Notes: a model not told the origin generated them from the sequence alone. 64,000 bases of DNA from Asticcacaulis sp. AC460 (GCF_000495795.1 NZ_AWGD01000009.1:62001-126000); one strand, 5' to 3'. Counted from the first letter of the stretch, positions 46,590-56,700 are shown. Program-made: numbers and translations.

Positions 46590-47414
46590 ATGACCGTTGC
46601 AAAATCCCAGGCCTGGTCGCGCATCAGCCTACCGGTCAGCGGTGCGGCTACCGAAACCACCGTGCTGGAACTGGGGGCGCAGATCGCGTCTGCCTTTGGC
46701 GCCCGGCTGAACGTGCTGTTTGCCCCGCCCGATCCGGCCGAACTGGCGCCGTGGCTGGGCGAAGGTTTTATGGGCACGGTCCAGATGTCGACCATCGACA
46801 GCCTGAAGGTGGCTGCCGAGGAAGCTGAAGCGACGGCCCGCGCGCACTTCGGTGCGGTTGGCTATGACGCCAAGACCTTTACCGTTCTGCATTCCCCGGT
46901 GTGGCAGGACCTGGCGCTGGAAACCCGCCTGTCCGACCTGGTGGTCTTTGGCGAGACCAGCGCCAAGGGCCAGGGCCTGTTGTCCGAAGCCTTCCAGCAG
47001 GTGCTGATGGAGGAGCGGGCCGGGGTGTTCATCGCCCGCAAGCCGCTGGATCTGGGCGGCACCGCCCTGGTGGCGTGGGACGGCAAGGAACCGTCGTCGC
47101 GCGCCGCCCGCCGCGCGGCGCCTCTGCTGAAAAAGGCCGGCAAGGTCGTCATCATCGGTGCGCCCATCGGCGACAGCCCCGCCGAACTGAGCCGGTTGGC
47201 CGACTACTATGCCGCCCACGGCATCGCGACCGAGGTCGATCCGCTGCCCAAGGGCGATATTGTGCCGCTGTTGCTGGATGCCAATGAGCGCCACGGCGCC
47301 AGCTATATGGTGGCCGGCGCCTTCGGGCGCTCGCGGTTGCGCGAATTTGCCTTCGGCGGCACCACACGCGCGCTTCTGCACAACACCCTGCTGAACCTGT
47401 ACATGGCGCATTGA
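46590..47414 (+). CDS. Tandem universal stress protein
   Basis: A 274-residue cytoplasmic protein with two UspA-like halves. The second half keeps the core: TALVAWDGKEPSSRAARRAA at the start and MVAGAFGRSRLREFAFGGTT at the end, the latter close to the ATP-binding G-x2-G-x9-G-S/T consensus. The first half is divergent and lacks a clear glycine loop. GGAGG lies 8 bases ahead of the ATG. The role is generic stress survival. It is followed 31 bases later by the peroxiredoxin-oxygenase fusion on the same strand. Confidence 0.88.
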   Translation: MTVAKSQAWSRISLPVSGAATETTVLELGAQIASAFGARLNVLFAPPDPAELAPWLGEGFMGTVQMSTIDSLKVAAEEAEATARAHFGAVGYDAKTFTVLHSPVWQDLALETRLSDLVVFGETSAKGQGLLSEAFQQVLMEERAGVFIARKPLDLGGTALVAWDGKEPSSRAARRAAPLLKKAGKVVIIGAPIGDSPAELSRLADYYAAHGIATEVDPLPKGDIVPLLLDANERHGASYMVAGAFGRSRLREFAFGGTTRALLHNTLLNLYMAH

Positions 47415-47445
47415 TGAAGGCCAAAAAGCCAGCTAATTTAGCGGT

Positions 47446-48621
47446 ATGACTGCACAGACCGACACCCCCGAACAGGACCTCAACGACACCATCGCCGAGG
47501 TTGCCCCGCCGCCCAAGCCGTTATACCGAAATCTGGCGCCGGGCGATCCCGCGCCGTGGTTTCATCAGGTCTGCACCAGCCATCCGAACTACGCTTTTTC
47601 GTCGGTAGGCGGACGCTATGTCCTGATGGCCTTCTTCGGCTCGGCCGGCGATCCGATCGCGCAGAACGCCATGGCCGCGGTGATGGCCCATCGTCACCTG
47701 TTCGACGATACCAAGATCTGCTTTTTCGGCATCAGCATCGACCCCCAGGACCGTGAACAGCAGCGGCTGAAGGAGTATATGCCGGGGCAAAGGCATTTCT
47801 GGGATTTCGACGGTAATGTTTCGCGCCTGTACGGAGCCTTGCCGCAACAGGGACCTCTGAACTATCGCCGCTTCTGGATGCTGCTGGATCCGACCCTGCG
47901 CCTGATGAAGGTGTTGCCGATCACCGAGGATGGCGCCAACCTGCCGGGCCTGTTTGCCCTTCTGGACGCCCTGCCGGCGCCGGAACGCTTTGCCGGCACC
48001 GAACTGATGGCGCCGGTCCTGTATCTGCCGCGGGTTTTCGAGCCGGAATTCTGCCGCAAGCTGATCGGCATCTACGAAGCCGGCGACCATGAAGAAAGCG
48101 GCGTGATGCGCGAAATCGACGGCGTCACCAAGCCGGTTCATGACCACAGCTTCAAACGCCGCCGCGACGTGACCATCGAGGACCGCGAACTGATCAAACA
48201 GCTCCAGGCCCGTGTTATTCGCCGCATCGTGCCTGAGGTGAAGAAGATCCACAATTTCGATGCCACGCGCATGGAGCGCTATATTATCGGCTGCTACACC
48301 GAAGAGGATGGCGGCCATTTCCGGGCCCATCGCGACAATGTCACCAAGGGAACCGCGCACCGCCGGTTCGCGGTGACGATCAATCTCAATGAGGAATTTG
48401 AAGGCGGCGAACTGAGCTTCCCGGAGTATGGCCCGCGCAGCTTCAAGCCGCCGGTCGGTGGCGCCGTAGTGTTCTCCTGCGCCCTGCTTCACGCGGTGTC
48501 AAAGATCACCAAGGGCCAGCGTTATGCCTTCCTGCCGTTCCTGTATGACGATGCGGCGGCCAAGGTCCGGGAAGGCAACAACGCCTATCTCGATCCGGGG
48601 ATGGAACCCTACAAGGCCTAA
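47446..48621 (+). CDS. Peroxiredoxin-like domain fused to 2-oxoglutarate/Fe(II) oxygenase
   Basis: 391 residues in two parts. About 25-180 is a thioredoxin-fold, AhpC/TSA-like domain (LAPGDPAPWFHQV, GGRYVLMAFFGSAGDP, CFFGISIDPQDRE, HFWDFDGNVSRLYGAL). The peroxidatic Cys position after the FF strand is GSAGDP, so the usual Cys is absent. About 195-375 is a prolyl 4-hydroxylase-type domain: YIIGCYTEEDGGHFRAHRDN supplies the HxD iron ligands, VTINLNEEFEGGELSFPEYG, and HAVSKITKGQRYAFLPF supplies the distal His and the Arg for 2-oxoglutarate. The substrate is unknown; redox-linked hydroxylation of a protein is one option. The stop overlaps that of the convergent flmG-like gene. Confidence 0.9.
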   Translation: MTAQTDTPEQDLNDTIAEVAPPPKPLYRNLAPGDPAPWFHQVCTSHPNYAFSSVGGRYVLMAFFGSAGDPIAQNAMAAVMAHRHLFDDTKICFFGISIDPQDREQQRLKEYMPGQRHFWDFDGNVSRLYGALPQQGPLNYRRFWMLLDPTLRLMKVLPITEDGANLPGLFALLDALPAPERFAGTELMAPVLYLPRVFEPEFCRKLIGIYEAGDHEESGVMREIDGVTKPVHDHSFKRRRDVTIEDRELIKQLQARVIRRIVPEVKKIHNFDATRMERYIIGCYTEEDGGHFRAHRDNVTKGTAHRRFAVTINLNEEFEGGELSFPEYGPRSFKPPVGGAVVFSCALLHAVSKITKGQRYAFLPFLYDDAAAKVREGNNAYLDPGMEPYKA

Positions 48622-50147
48622 GCCAACTGGCTGAGACCTTGCCGAATCGCCGCAAACGCTTGCGCCCAGTCGCCCGGCCCGGGCGTTTCGAAATAGAGGA
48701 CCTTCGGGTACCAGGGGAAAGGCTCCATACCCAGCCGCAACCAGCTATGTTTGCCGCCCAGCAGCCAGGTCTGTGCGCCGCAGGCCGCAGCGATATTGGT
48801 CGTGGCGTTGGACGGCCCGATGACGACATCCAGGGTGGAGCACAGCGCCGCCAGGTCGTCGAGATCGTCCTTCAGGTCGATCCCTTCGGGCGTATGGACC
48901 ATCAGTCCGGCCGCCCGCGCCGCCGCCATTTCGGCCGACGAATCGCCGTACTGAACGTTGACGAAGGTAACGCCCGGAACCGTCAGAAGGTCTTTCCACA
49001 GGTCAAAACCGGCGAAATAGCGGTCGCGCTGGGCGCCGGTTTTCAGACTCTTCCACAGCAGGCCAGCCTTCGGCGCATCCCCCAACCGGTCGAGATATTG
49101 CCGCCAGAACGCCTGGCGTTCCGGATCGGGCGTCAGAAAGGCCCTGGGATGCGCGAAATCCTCGGGGCTGCGCCGCAACACCGGCAGAAAGTCTCCGGCC
49201 AGGGCATAGGTATCGAACGGTTTCGGATCGAAACCCGGGAAGTCGCGGATGATGCGGCCGTCCAGGGTGCGTGTACGATGAGCGACCACCTGGACATCGG
49301 GAAAGCTGCGCCGGAACAGCGAAACCAGGCGGGGCTCGACCCCTATGCCCAAGCGGCCATGCGGGCCGATGGCGGCGGCGATATCGGGCAGCAGCGAACC
49401 GAACAGGATTTCGTCGCCCAATCCCTGTTCGGCGGATACGAACAGGTGCTTGCCATTGAGGCTTTCCCTCGCCGTCAGCGGCCGCAGCTTCAGGTCATAG
49501 TGGACTTCTGCCTGGGTGCCGCGCTTGTGCCGGGCCGTGAACCAAGCCCAGCCGTTTTTCAGGTCGCCGGTGGCCAGAGCGGTATGGGCGCTGACGAGGC
49601 CGGCGCTGACCTTATTGCCCGGATCGCGGAACAGCTCGGCGCAGGTGCGCACGTCGGCCAGGCCTTCGCGCAGTTCGCCGGCATCGATCAGGGCGCAGCC
49701 GCGATTGAACAGGGCGTGGAAATTCTGCGGATCCAGCCGCAAGGCCTCGGCAAAAAAGATCTGGGCGGTGGCCGTGTCGCCCTTGGCAGCCATCACCGAG
49801 CCCAGGCCTTCCCACAGGGCGGATTCCTCTGGGGACTGCCCCAGCAAGGTTTTCAGCAGATCTGTGGCCTCGTCGTAGCGTGATTGTTCGCGCAGGGTCG
49901 CCGCGTAGGCGGTGACGGTGACGGGATCGCGCACACCGTGGAGAATCAGGTGGGCCAGCAGCTTTTCGGCCATGTCCCAAAGGTGCAGGCGAAAGGCGAG
50001 GTCGGCCAGGTGACGGCCGATCTCGATCGATTCCGGGGACTCGGCCAGGGCCTGCTGCCAGGCATCCAGCGCAGCGGGCAGGTCATGCGCCGCCTCATAC
50101 TGGTGGGCCAGGTGCCGATAGTCGGGGCGAGAAGCGGCTGCGGTCAT
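48618..50147 (-). CDS. FlmG-like TPR-glycosyltransferase (paralogue 1)
   Basis: A 509-residue protein with TPR units over residues 10-195 (DYRHLAHQYEAAHDLPAALD, ALWEGLGSVMAAKGDTATAQ, FHALFNRGCALIDAGELREG). A GT-B-like C-terminal domain has VSAEQGLGDEILFGSLLPDI and DVVIGPSNATTNIAAACGAQ. The same architecture in Caulobacter FlmG (formerly FlbA) glycosylates flagellins with pseudaminic acid: TPRs bind flagellin, the C-terminal domain transfers sugar. This shorter copy is separated from the longer one by a Mug-family gene. Whether it acts on flagellin or another protein is unknown. No good ribosome binding site is visible before the ATG. Confidence 0.82.
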   Translation of the reverse strand: MTAAASRPDYRHLAHQYEAAHDLPAALDAWQQALAESPESIEIGRHLADLAFRLHLWDMAEKLLAHLILHGVRDPVTVTAYAATLREQSRYDEATDLLKTLLGQSPEESALWEGLGSVMAAKGDTATAQIFFAEALRLDPQNFHALFNRGCALIDAGELREGLADVRTCAELFRDPGNKVSAGLVSAHTALATGDLKNGWAWFTARHKRGTQAEVHYDLKLRPLTARESLNGKHLFVSAEQGLGDEILFGSLLPDIAAAIGPHGRLGIGVEPRLVSLFRRSFPDVQVVAHRTRTLDGRIIRDFPGFDPKPFDTYALAGDFLPVLRRSPEDFAHPRAFLTPDPERQAFWRQYLDRLGDAPKAGLLWKSLKTGAQRDRYFAGFDLWKDLLTVPGVTFVNVQYGDSSAEMAAARAAGLMVHTPEGIDLKDDLDDLAALCSTLDVVIGPSNATTNIAAACGAQTWLLGGKHSWLRLGMEPFPWYPKVLYFETPGPGDWAQAFAAIRQGLSQLA

Positions 50148-50286
50148 GGGAGGAGGTTCGAATGATTCGTCTTGATGATGGTTTTACGCCTTCGCCGATC
50201 CATCGTCACGCGGTTCTTGCCGCGTCTGCAAGACGATGGCGACCTTCGGCCAAGGCCGGGCTTGATAATTCCCGTGGCAGGCCTAA

Positions 50287-50826
50287 ATGGGCCTCATGAC
50301 TGAACTGTCGAAATTCGGCGCACTTCCACCCGACCATTGCGTTCCCGACGTCCTGGCGCTGGACCTGAAGGTGGTGTTCTGCGGCACGGCGCTCGGACGG
50401 GTGTCGGCGCAGTCGAAAGCCTATTACGCCCATCCCGGTAATTTTTTCTGGCGCACACTCCATGCCATTGGGCTGACACCTGAGCTTATCGCCGCCCGGG
50501 ATTATCTGCGTGTGTTGGACCATGGAATCGGCCTGACCGACCTGTGCAAGCTCCATTTTGGCAATGATAACGAGTTGCCGTCGGATGCATTCGACGTCTC
50601 AGCTCTTCGCGACAAGATTTTGAAATATCAGCCTAAAGTCCTGGCCTTCACCAGCAAGACCGGAGCGGCATCTTATCTTTGCCGGCCGACCGGCACGATT
50701 CCCCTGGGCTTCCAGCCGGAAACGATCGGTGCGACGCGCATCTGCGTCCTGCCGTCGCCGTCGGGTCAGGCGCGCATCTTCTGGAACCAGCAGGCCTGGC
50801 AGGACCTGGCGGACGCTGTCAGCTAA
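50287..50826 (+). CDS. mug: Mug-family mismatch-specific DNA glycosylase
   Basis: A 179-residue member of the Mug branch of the uracil-DNA glycosylase superfamily, which removes U or modified bases opposite G. Marks are VVFCGTALGRVSAQSKAYYA, HPGNFFWRTLHAIGLTPEL, GIGLTDLCKL, and the DNA-wedge loop VLPSPSGQAR. The E. coli catalytic Asn motif GINPG is here GTALG, as in a group of alphaproteobacterial relatives, so base preference may differ. It sits between two flmG-like genes on the opposite strand, and its last 8 bases overlap the end of the longer one. A second ATG three codons in (MTELSKF) is possible. Confidence 0.88.
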   Translation: MGLMTELSKFGALPPDHCVPDVLALDLKVVFCGTALGRVSAQSKAYYAHPGNFFWRTLHAIGLTPELIAARDYLRVLDHGIGLTDLCKLHFGNDNELPSDAFDVSALRDKILKYQPKVLAFTSKTGAASYLCRPTGTIPLGFQPETIGATRICVLPSPSGQARIFWNQQAWQDLADAVS

Positions 50827-52669
50827 GGAACTCCTGAACCAGCGCGTCACGCATGGCCTGCATGACCGGCTGCCAGTCCAGGGCGTTCTGGGCATAGAAC
50901 ATGCGCGTATCGGCGTACCAGGGCAGGCGGTCCGTCCCGAGACTGATCCAGGTGTTAGCCAGGCTGGCAATCCAGATTTTCACGCCGGCGGCCGCCGCAA
51001 TGTTGCTGGTGGCGTTGGCCGGGCCCAGGATACAGTCCATGGCCATGCACAGGGCGCACAGGTCGTCGAGATCGTTCTTCAGGTCGATTCCCGGCGGCGT
51101 CCAGATGTCCAGCCCCATGGCACGGGCCTCTTCCAGTTCGGCTTCGGTGTCGCCGTACTGCAGGTTGACGAACTGGATTCCGTCCAGGGACAGAACGGTC
51201 TGCCAGTCCTCGAACGGCGAATAATAGCGGTTGCGGCGCGAATGGCTGATGGCCGATTTCCACAGGACACCGACCTTGGGCTTGTCGTTCAGGCCGTTCA
51301 GCATGGCCTTCCAGTAGGCGACCCGCTCCGGATCCGGGTGGAAGAAAATCTGGTCCGTCGGAAAATCCTCAAGCGCCGGGCGGTAGCGTTGCAGGAAGTC
51401 GCACATCAGCGCGTAAGTGTCCCAACCGCTCAGGTCCGACTGTTCCGGGAAGGCCCGTACCGTGCGGCCCTGGTGCTTCACCGTGTGGTGACGAACCACC
51501 GTACATTCCGGGAAACCCTTCTGGAACAGCGGAACCAGGCGCTTTTCGACGGCGATGCCGACATGGCCTTCGGGGCCGACTTCACGGATCAGGTCCGGCA
51601 ACAGACTGCCGAACATGATTTCGTCGCCCAGTCCCTGTTCCGCCGACACGAAGATGCGTTTGCCCTTCAACGGCATGTCCGGTGTCCAGCGCGGACGTGA
51701 AACCAGATAAACGGTCTCCTCGGCGGTATTTTCCTTGCCACGCGTCCGGTACCATTCCCAGCCGTTCTGAAGGTCGCCATCGGCCAGATAGGCAAAGGCC
51801 AGGCTAAGCTTGCAGGTATGGACGTTCATCGGATCGGTGAAACGCGGCAGGGCGTGCGTCAGATGCCGGCGGGCTTCCTCGAAATGGCCCAGCAAAGTCA
51901 GGACATTGCCGAAGTTGTAATTGCCGTGACAATGGTCCGGGTCAAACTTCAGCGCTTCCTGGTAGAAGATCGCCGCGGTCTCCGAATCACCGCGCGCATT
52001 GACCACTGTGCCGATAGCGTTCCACAGTTGCGGATCGTCCGGCGAGGCCGCCAGCGCCGACTGCAGCACCTCGACGGCGCCGTCCAGATCGTTCTTTTCA
52101 CGCAGCACCGAAGCCAGGTTGTTCATGGCTTCGGCGTGATTTGGAAAGCTGGCCAGGAAGTGCAGGAAGAACTTTTCCGCCAGGTCGTTAAGCCCCAGGC
52201 GAAAGGCGAGGCGGCCCAGATCATTGGCGATATAGACGTCTTCCGGCGAAATGCGCAGTGCTGTCTCGAAACAGGTAATGGCCGTCTTCAGGTCGCCGCA
52301 TTTTTCGCGCGAAATCGCCAGCACATGCCAGGCCTGGGCGCTTTTCTCGTCGACATGCAACGCTTTCAGCGCCAGCTCACCGCCCTCTGCCCATCTGCCG
52401 CGCTTGAACATCACAAGCGCTTCCTTGAGCAGGACCAGGGTGTCGATCTGCTTGATGTGGTCGGTGCTGGAGATCAGGCGCTTCAGCGATTCGGATGAGG
52501 CGGAATCGCCGAGAATTTGCGCCGCCGGATTAACCAGGCCCACGCCCTGGAGCGCTACGGCCTCCTCAGCGCCCAGAGGAATCGCGGTTGCGGCCTCCTT
52601 GGGGCTAAAGGCTGTTTTGCCTGCGCTTTTGTCAGCCCTTTTCTGGGGATGTCTCAGATAGTTGGACAC
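50819..52669 (-). CDS. flmG: FlmG-like flagellin glycosyltransferase (TPR-GT-B)
   Basis: A 616-residue protein, the closer match to Caulobacter FlmG in length and in standing next to flbT. Residues 90-330 carry TPRs (QAWHVLAISREKCGDLKTAI, HAEAMNNLASVLREKNDLDG, DPQLWNAIGTVVNARGDSET). The GT domain has VSAEQGLGDEIMFGSLLPDL, PTDQIFFHPDPERVAYWKA, and ILGPANATSNIAAAAGVKIW. The likely role is O-glycosylation of flagellins with a nonulosonic acid before export. I start it at a GTG (SNYLRHPQKRADK follows), because GGAGG lies 4 bases ahead; an earlier GTG five codons upstream has no such site. It is divergent from flbT. Confidence 0.85.
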   Translation of the reverse strand: MSNYLRHPQKRADKSAGKTAFSPKEAATAIPLGAEEAVALQGVGLVNPAAQILGDSASSESLKRLISSTDHIKQIDTLVLLKEALVMFKRGRWAEGGELALKALHVDEKSAQAWHVLAISREKCGDLKTAITCFETALRISPEDVYIANDLGRLAFRLGLNDLAEKFFLHFLASFPNHAEAMNNLASVLREKNDLDGAVEVLQSALAASPDDPQLWNAIGTVVNARGDSETAAIFYQEALKFDPDHCHGNYNFGNVLTLLGHFEEARRHLTHALPRFTDPMNVHTCKLSLAFAYLADGDLQNGWEWYRTRGKENTAEETVYLVSRPRWTPDMPLKGKRIFVSAEQGLGDEIMFGSLLPDLIREVGPEGHVGIAVEKRLVPLFQKGFPECTVVRHHTVKHQGRTVRAFPEQSDLSGWDTYALMCDFLQRYRPALEDFPTDQIFFHPDPERVAYWKAMLNGLNDKPKVGVLWKSAISHSRRNRYYSPFEDWQTVLSLDGIQFVNLQYGDTEAELEEARAMGLDIWTPPGIDLKNDLDDLCALCMAMDCILGPANATSNIAAAAGVKIWIASLANTWISLGTDRLPWYADTRMFYAQNALDWQPVMQAMRDALVQEFLS

Positions 52670-52848
52670 GACTCCTCCACGCACGCGTTTCGTGTCATGG
52701 TTAATACGAGATTCGTTTAATTGGCCTTAAGAAATTCGTCACCAAGGGGGCGGATAGGGCGGGCCGGCAACCTGATGTTAACTCCGTGTGATCTATAAGC
52801 CTTAAGCATAAGGTTTGCGGGTCGCACCAGCAGACCGAGAGAAAGTCA

Positions 52849-53253
52849 ATGCCGTTAAAACTGTCGCTGAAGCCTGGGGAAAGATTCGTCCTGAACGGTG
52901 CCGTCGTGCAAAACGGCGATCGCCGCTGTTCGCTGGTGCTGCAAAACAAGGCGTCCGTCCTTCGCGAGAAGGACATCATGCAGCAGGCCGAAGCCAACTC
53001 CCCGGCGCGCCACGTCTATTTCCCGGTCATGATGATGTACCTGGATGAGGCCGGCGCCGAAAAATATTACGACGAGTTCCTGCGCCGCATGACCGAGTTC
53101 ATGAATGTCATCGCCAATCCGGCGGTGCTTCAGGAATGCGTCGCCATTTCCCGGTCGTTAATGACCAAGGAGTATTATAAGGCGCTGATGGGCTGCCGTA
53201 AGCTCATCGACTACGAAGACGAACGATTGGGGAGAACCGCGAGCTCCAGCTGA
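52849..53253 (+). CDS. flbT: Flagellin translation/mRNA regulator FlbT
   Basis: A 134-residue cytosolic regulator. It is recognised by PLKLSLKPGERFVLNGAVVQ, NGDRRCSLVLQNKASVLREK, DIMQQAEANSPARHVYFPVM and MMYLDEAGAEKYYDEF, all strong FlbT marks. In Caulobacter FlbT binds the flagellin mRNA leader and lowers translation and stability until the hook is complete. GAGAGAAAG precedes the ATG. The flaF gene follows after 33 bases. The leader structures it might bind are present ahead of two flagellin genes in this window. Confidence 0.97.
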   Translation: MPLKLSLKPGERFVLNGAVVQNGDRRCSLVLQNKASVLREKDIMQQAEANSPARHVYFPVMMMYLDEAGAEKYYDEFLRRMTEFMNVIANPAVLQECVAISRSLMTKEYYKALMGCRKLIDYEDERLGRTASSS

Positions 53254-53286
53254 GCTTGAGGTTCTGTCGTAACAGAAAGAGTCCTG

Positions 53287-53679
53287 ATGTCCCTTAAGGC
53301 GTACCAGACCACAGCCGCCCGTGCGGAGAATCCGCGCCAGACCGAGTACCGCCTGTTCGGCCAGGTGACGCGCGCGCTAATGGAGGCGGAAAAGATGGAC
53401 CGCTCCATGATTCGCGAGCGCATGGACGCCCTGGACTGGAATCGCCGTATGTGGTCGGCTCTGGGTGCCGACTGCTCGGTCGACGGCAACGGCCTGCCGG
53501 ACATGGTCCGCGCCAATATCATTTCGCTGTCGATCTGGGTCAACAAACACACCTCGCTGGTCATGCGGAACCAGGAAGAGATCGCGCCGCTGATCGAAAT
53601 CAACCGCATCATCATGCAGGGCCTGGCGCCGCAGAACGAGGACGCCTCGGCGACACGCCAGATGGGCGGCAGCTTCTAA
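53287..53679 (+). CDS. flaF: Flagellar biosynthesis regulator FlaF
   Basis: A 130-residue helical protein: [40 protein letters not shown] and [20 protein letters not shown] are typical FlaF blocks. In Caulobacter FlaF acts against FlbT and is needed for flagellin secretion, probably as a flagellin chaperone. It is cotranscribed with flbT and followed by a strong terminator. Confidence 0.96.
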   Translation: MSLKAYQTTAARAENPRQTEYRLFGQVTRALMEAEKMDRSMIRERMDALDWNRRMWSALGADCSVDGNGLPDMVRANIISLSIWVNKHTSLVMRNQEEIAPLIEINRIIMQGLAPQNEDASATRQMGGSF

Positions 53680-53700
53680 GCACCTTCGCGAACAAGATTT

Positions 53701-53730
53701 AAAAGCCCGGCTGTCACGCCGGGCTTTTTT
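53701..53730. terminator. Bidirectional terminator between flaF and the autotransporter
   Basis: AAAAGCCCGGC/GCCGGGCTTTT, an 11-bp perfect stem with a TGTCAC loop; T-runs on both strands serve flaF (+) and the autotransporter (-). Confidence 0.92.
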
Positions 53731-53731
53731 G

Positions 53732-56700
53732 TCAAAAGCGCAAGCGTCCGCCGGCGGTCAGGCTGTAGCCCTTGTAGTTTGCGCCGATACGGGCATCACC
53801 ACGAACATAGAATTCGCCGCCCCCAGCATAGCGTGCACTGACCCCGGCGGAGACCTCTGCAAAGTCTCCGGCGCGCGAGGCCGTGAGGCTGACGTCGCCG
53901 GCACCGCCGACGGGGGCGAAGGTCGTCACCGCCTCATCGGCGAATTCCCGGCTGGCTGCCACCGCCACGAAGGGCAGCCAGGTTATGGTCTCGCGCGTTT
54001 GAACAGAACTGATCCTCAGGCCCGCGCTGGCGACGCGGCTTTCGATGGTGTTGAACCGCAGTGCGCCGACGCCGCCATTGAGCGTCAGTGTATCGAGATC
54101 GGTATCGGAGGCGACATAGCTCAGATAGGGTTCGACCCCAAAGATGCCGGCGTGGCGCGGCAATGACAGGGTGGCGGCGACCGTATCGGTTTGGCCGTTC
54201 AGCCGATCGGGGCTGAGAAACGGGTCGGGCGACAGGGACAGGTCGTGATGGCGGACCTGGACCGCTGCGGTTACGTCGTTATTGGCGAAGACGGCGTATC
54301 CGCCGTAATAGGGCAGGTGATAGTGGGTTGCAGATGCCGGATTGCGCGCCTTTACCCGTGCTTCCAGCCAGCCGCCGGTGACGCCGACACGTAAGCGCAT
54401 GGCGTCGCGCGTCAGTGACAGGTCGCTGCCCAACTGGACGCCGTCATAGGCCAGCCGCAGATAGGCTTCATCCACCGGCGAATACGGATCCGAGGCGGTC
54501 GAGGTGACCGTGGCCGTGCGGCCACCGGTCGAGGCTCTCATCCAGACCTGGCCGCGCCAGGTGTCGTCGTCACCCGGCTGGCCCATCAGGTCGTGGGTGT
54601 CGGCCAGGACGCCGCTGTTCAAGGTCGTGGTCAGGGCGGCGGTCTGGCCGGCGACACTGCCGGCCTGGGCGGTATTGAGGCTGGCGATGATGCCCCAGTT
54701 TCGGCTGCCGGTGATCTGGTCGAAACGGTAGTCGACAATGCCCTGGGAGGCGAGGGCGGCCTGGGTCAGGGCGTCGGTGGCGGCGGTAAAGCGGCCGTCA
54801 CCGCCCTGGCTGGCGATCAGGACGATGGGGACGTCGAAATAGACCTTCCGATCGCTGATATTCTGGAAGGTAACGGTCGTATGTCCCGTCGTCGTGGCAG
54901 CCGACAGGCGGTCCGAAGCGCCGTCATTGACTCCCATCACAGCGTCGAAGCTTAAGCTCGACACCCCGCTTCCACTATAGGCGCTGGTCAGGTTGATCCT
55001 GTCGCCCGTGCGGCCGTTCAGCATGACGACCCGGCCGGAATTGTCCAGACCGGCGGCGCCGAGCTGTCCGTTGGCGGCAGAGGTCCCGATCAGGATGTCC
55101 CCGGCATTGGTCATCTGGCCGAGTCCGCTATAGTTGTTGCCTTCGATCCTGAGCCGTCCGCCGGCCAGGTTGTCGAACCGGCCGCCATTGCTGGCCAATG
55201 CACCGGTAACGACGAACAGCCCGGCACTGCGGCTGTCGCCCTGGAGTCCGCCGGCGGCCATGACCGTGCCGTCCGCGGCGTTGTCGATGCCGCCCGTCAC
55301 CATGCCGGTCGTGGTCAGGCTGGCGGCGTTGTTGAGGCGGCCATTCCAACGGCCCTGGTTGAGCACCCTGCCGCCGTTGCCGTTGCCCACCAGGTTGCCA
55401 TTCCACACAGCACCGGTCGCATTGACGATCTCCGCGGCAGGGCCGGTGTTCATGGCATTGCCGTTATAGATACCGTTATTGTTGACCTCGCCCTGGTTGG
55501 CGAGACCGGTCGCGGTCAGGCTGGCCGCGGAGGCGACTTCGATCGTGCCGCTGTTGGCTATGGCGGCGGTGAGCTGATAGTGCCCACCGGTCACGGTCAA
55601 ATCCGCGCCGCCGGCATTGCTGAAACCGCTGTCGGAGGTGAGGTTGGCATTGACGACGAAATTGCCGCCGGTGCGGTTGGTGACACCGCCATTGACGGTT
55701 CCCGCCGCGGTGGTGGTGCCGAAATTGTCGAGCCCGCCCCAAAGCGTTCCCGACGTCACCAGGGTGCCGTGGTTGGTAACCAGGCCTGCAACCTCGCCGA
55801 GATTGCCGAAGCCGGCCTGGTCGGTCACGGTGACGGCGGAGGCAAGACTGCCCGTCGCGCCCAGCACCAAGTCGCCATCGCTGACGGTCAGCAGTCCCGT
55901 GAAGCTGTTCCCGCCGGTCAGGACCAGGGTGCCATCGCCGGTCTTTTCCAGCGGGCGAGGGCCATTCAGCTCGGAAGTGCTGCCGGCCTGGGTGGCGGTC
56001 ACGCCGTCAGCGGTGTGCAATTGGGTGGTGTTGGAATCGATCACCACGGCATTGGCGATCGTCACGCCGTCACCATAGTCTATGACCGAGCCCCGGGTGG
56101 TGATTGCGCCTGTGCCGGCGGCCGTGCTCGACAAAAGGCGGAACGTCCCGTCCATCAGGACCGTGCCGCCGGCGTAGCTGTTATTGCCGGAAAAGGTAAT
56201 AACCTTGCCGCCCGTCAGGATCAGTCCGCCCGGGCCGGATATATCGCCGCTGAACACCAGGTCGCCATGGACACTGTCGATCGTGCCGCCGGGCGCGTTG
56301 ACAGTAAAGGCCTGGGTGAAGGTCCAGCCCTGGCTTGGGCGCAAGGTGCCACCGTCGAAGACCGACGGGTTTTTCTGGGCGGCTTCATCATCCTCGGTGA
56401 AAAAGTCCTGCTCCAGATTGATGGTCTCCGGCACGAAGGCCACGACGACATTGTCCAGTCCGAACCAGGTGTCCTGCAGGTTGCGGAAGGTGACATAACG
56501 CAGTCCCTTCCAGCTCTCGTCGAAGGCGACATAGGTATTGCAACATACCGGCAGATCCAGAGTCCGGGTTCCAACGACATTGCCGTGCCGGTCGTAGCCG
56601 GTGATGTACTCGAACAGGTGATTATCGAAGGCCGAATTGATATTGATCGATTTGAGGCGGAAGCTGCGGCCGCTGGAAAAGGCCGCATCCTGGGCGTTGC

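Noticed and set aside
52700-52730. TTAA-N6-TTAA between flmG and flbT considered as a CtrA box
   Set aside because: The CtrA consensus needs a 7-base spacer; the match is one base short, so it was not called.
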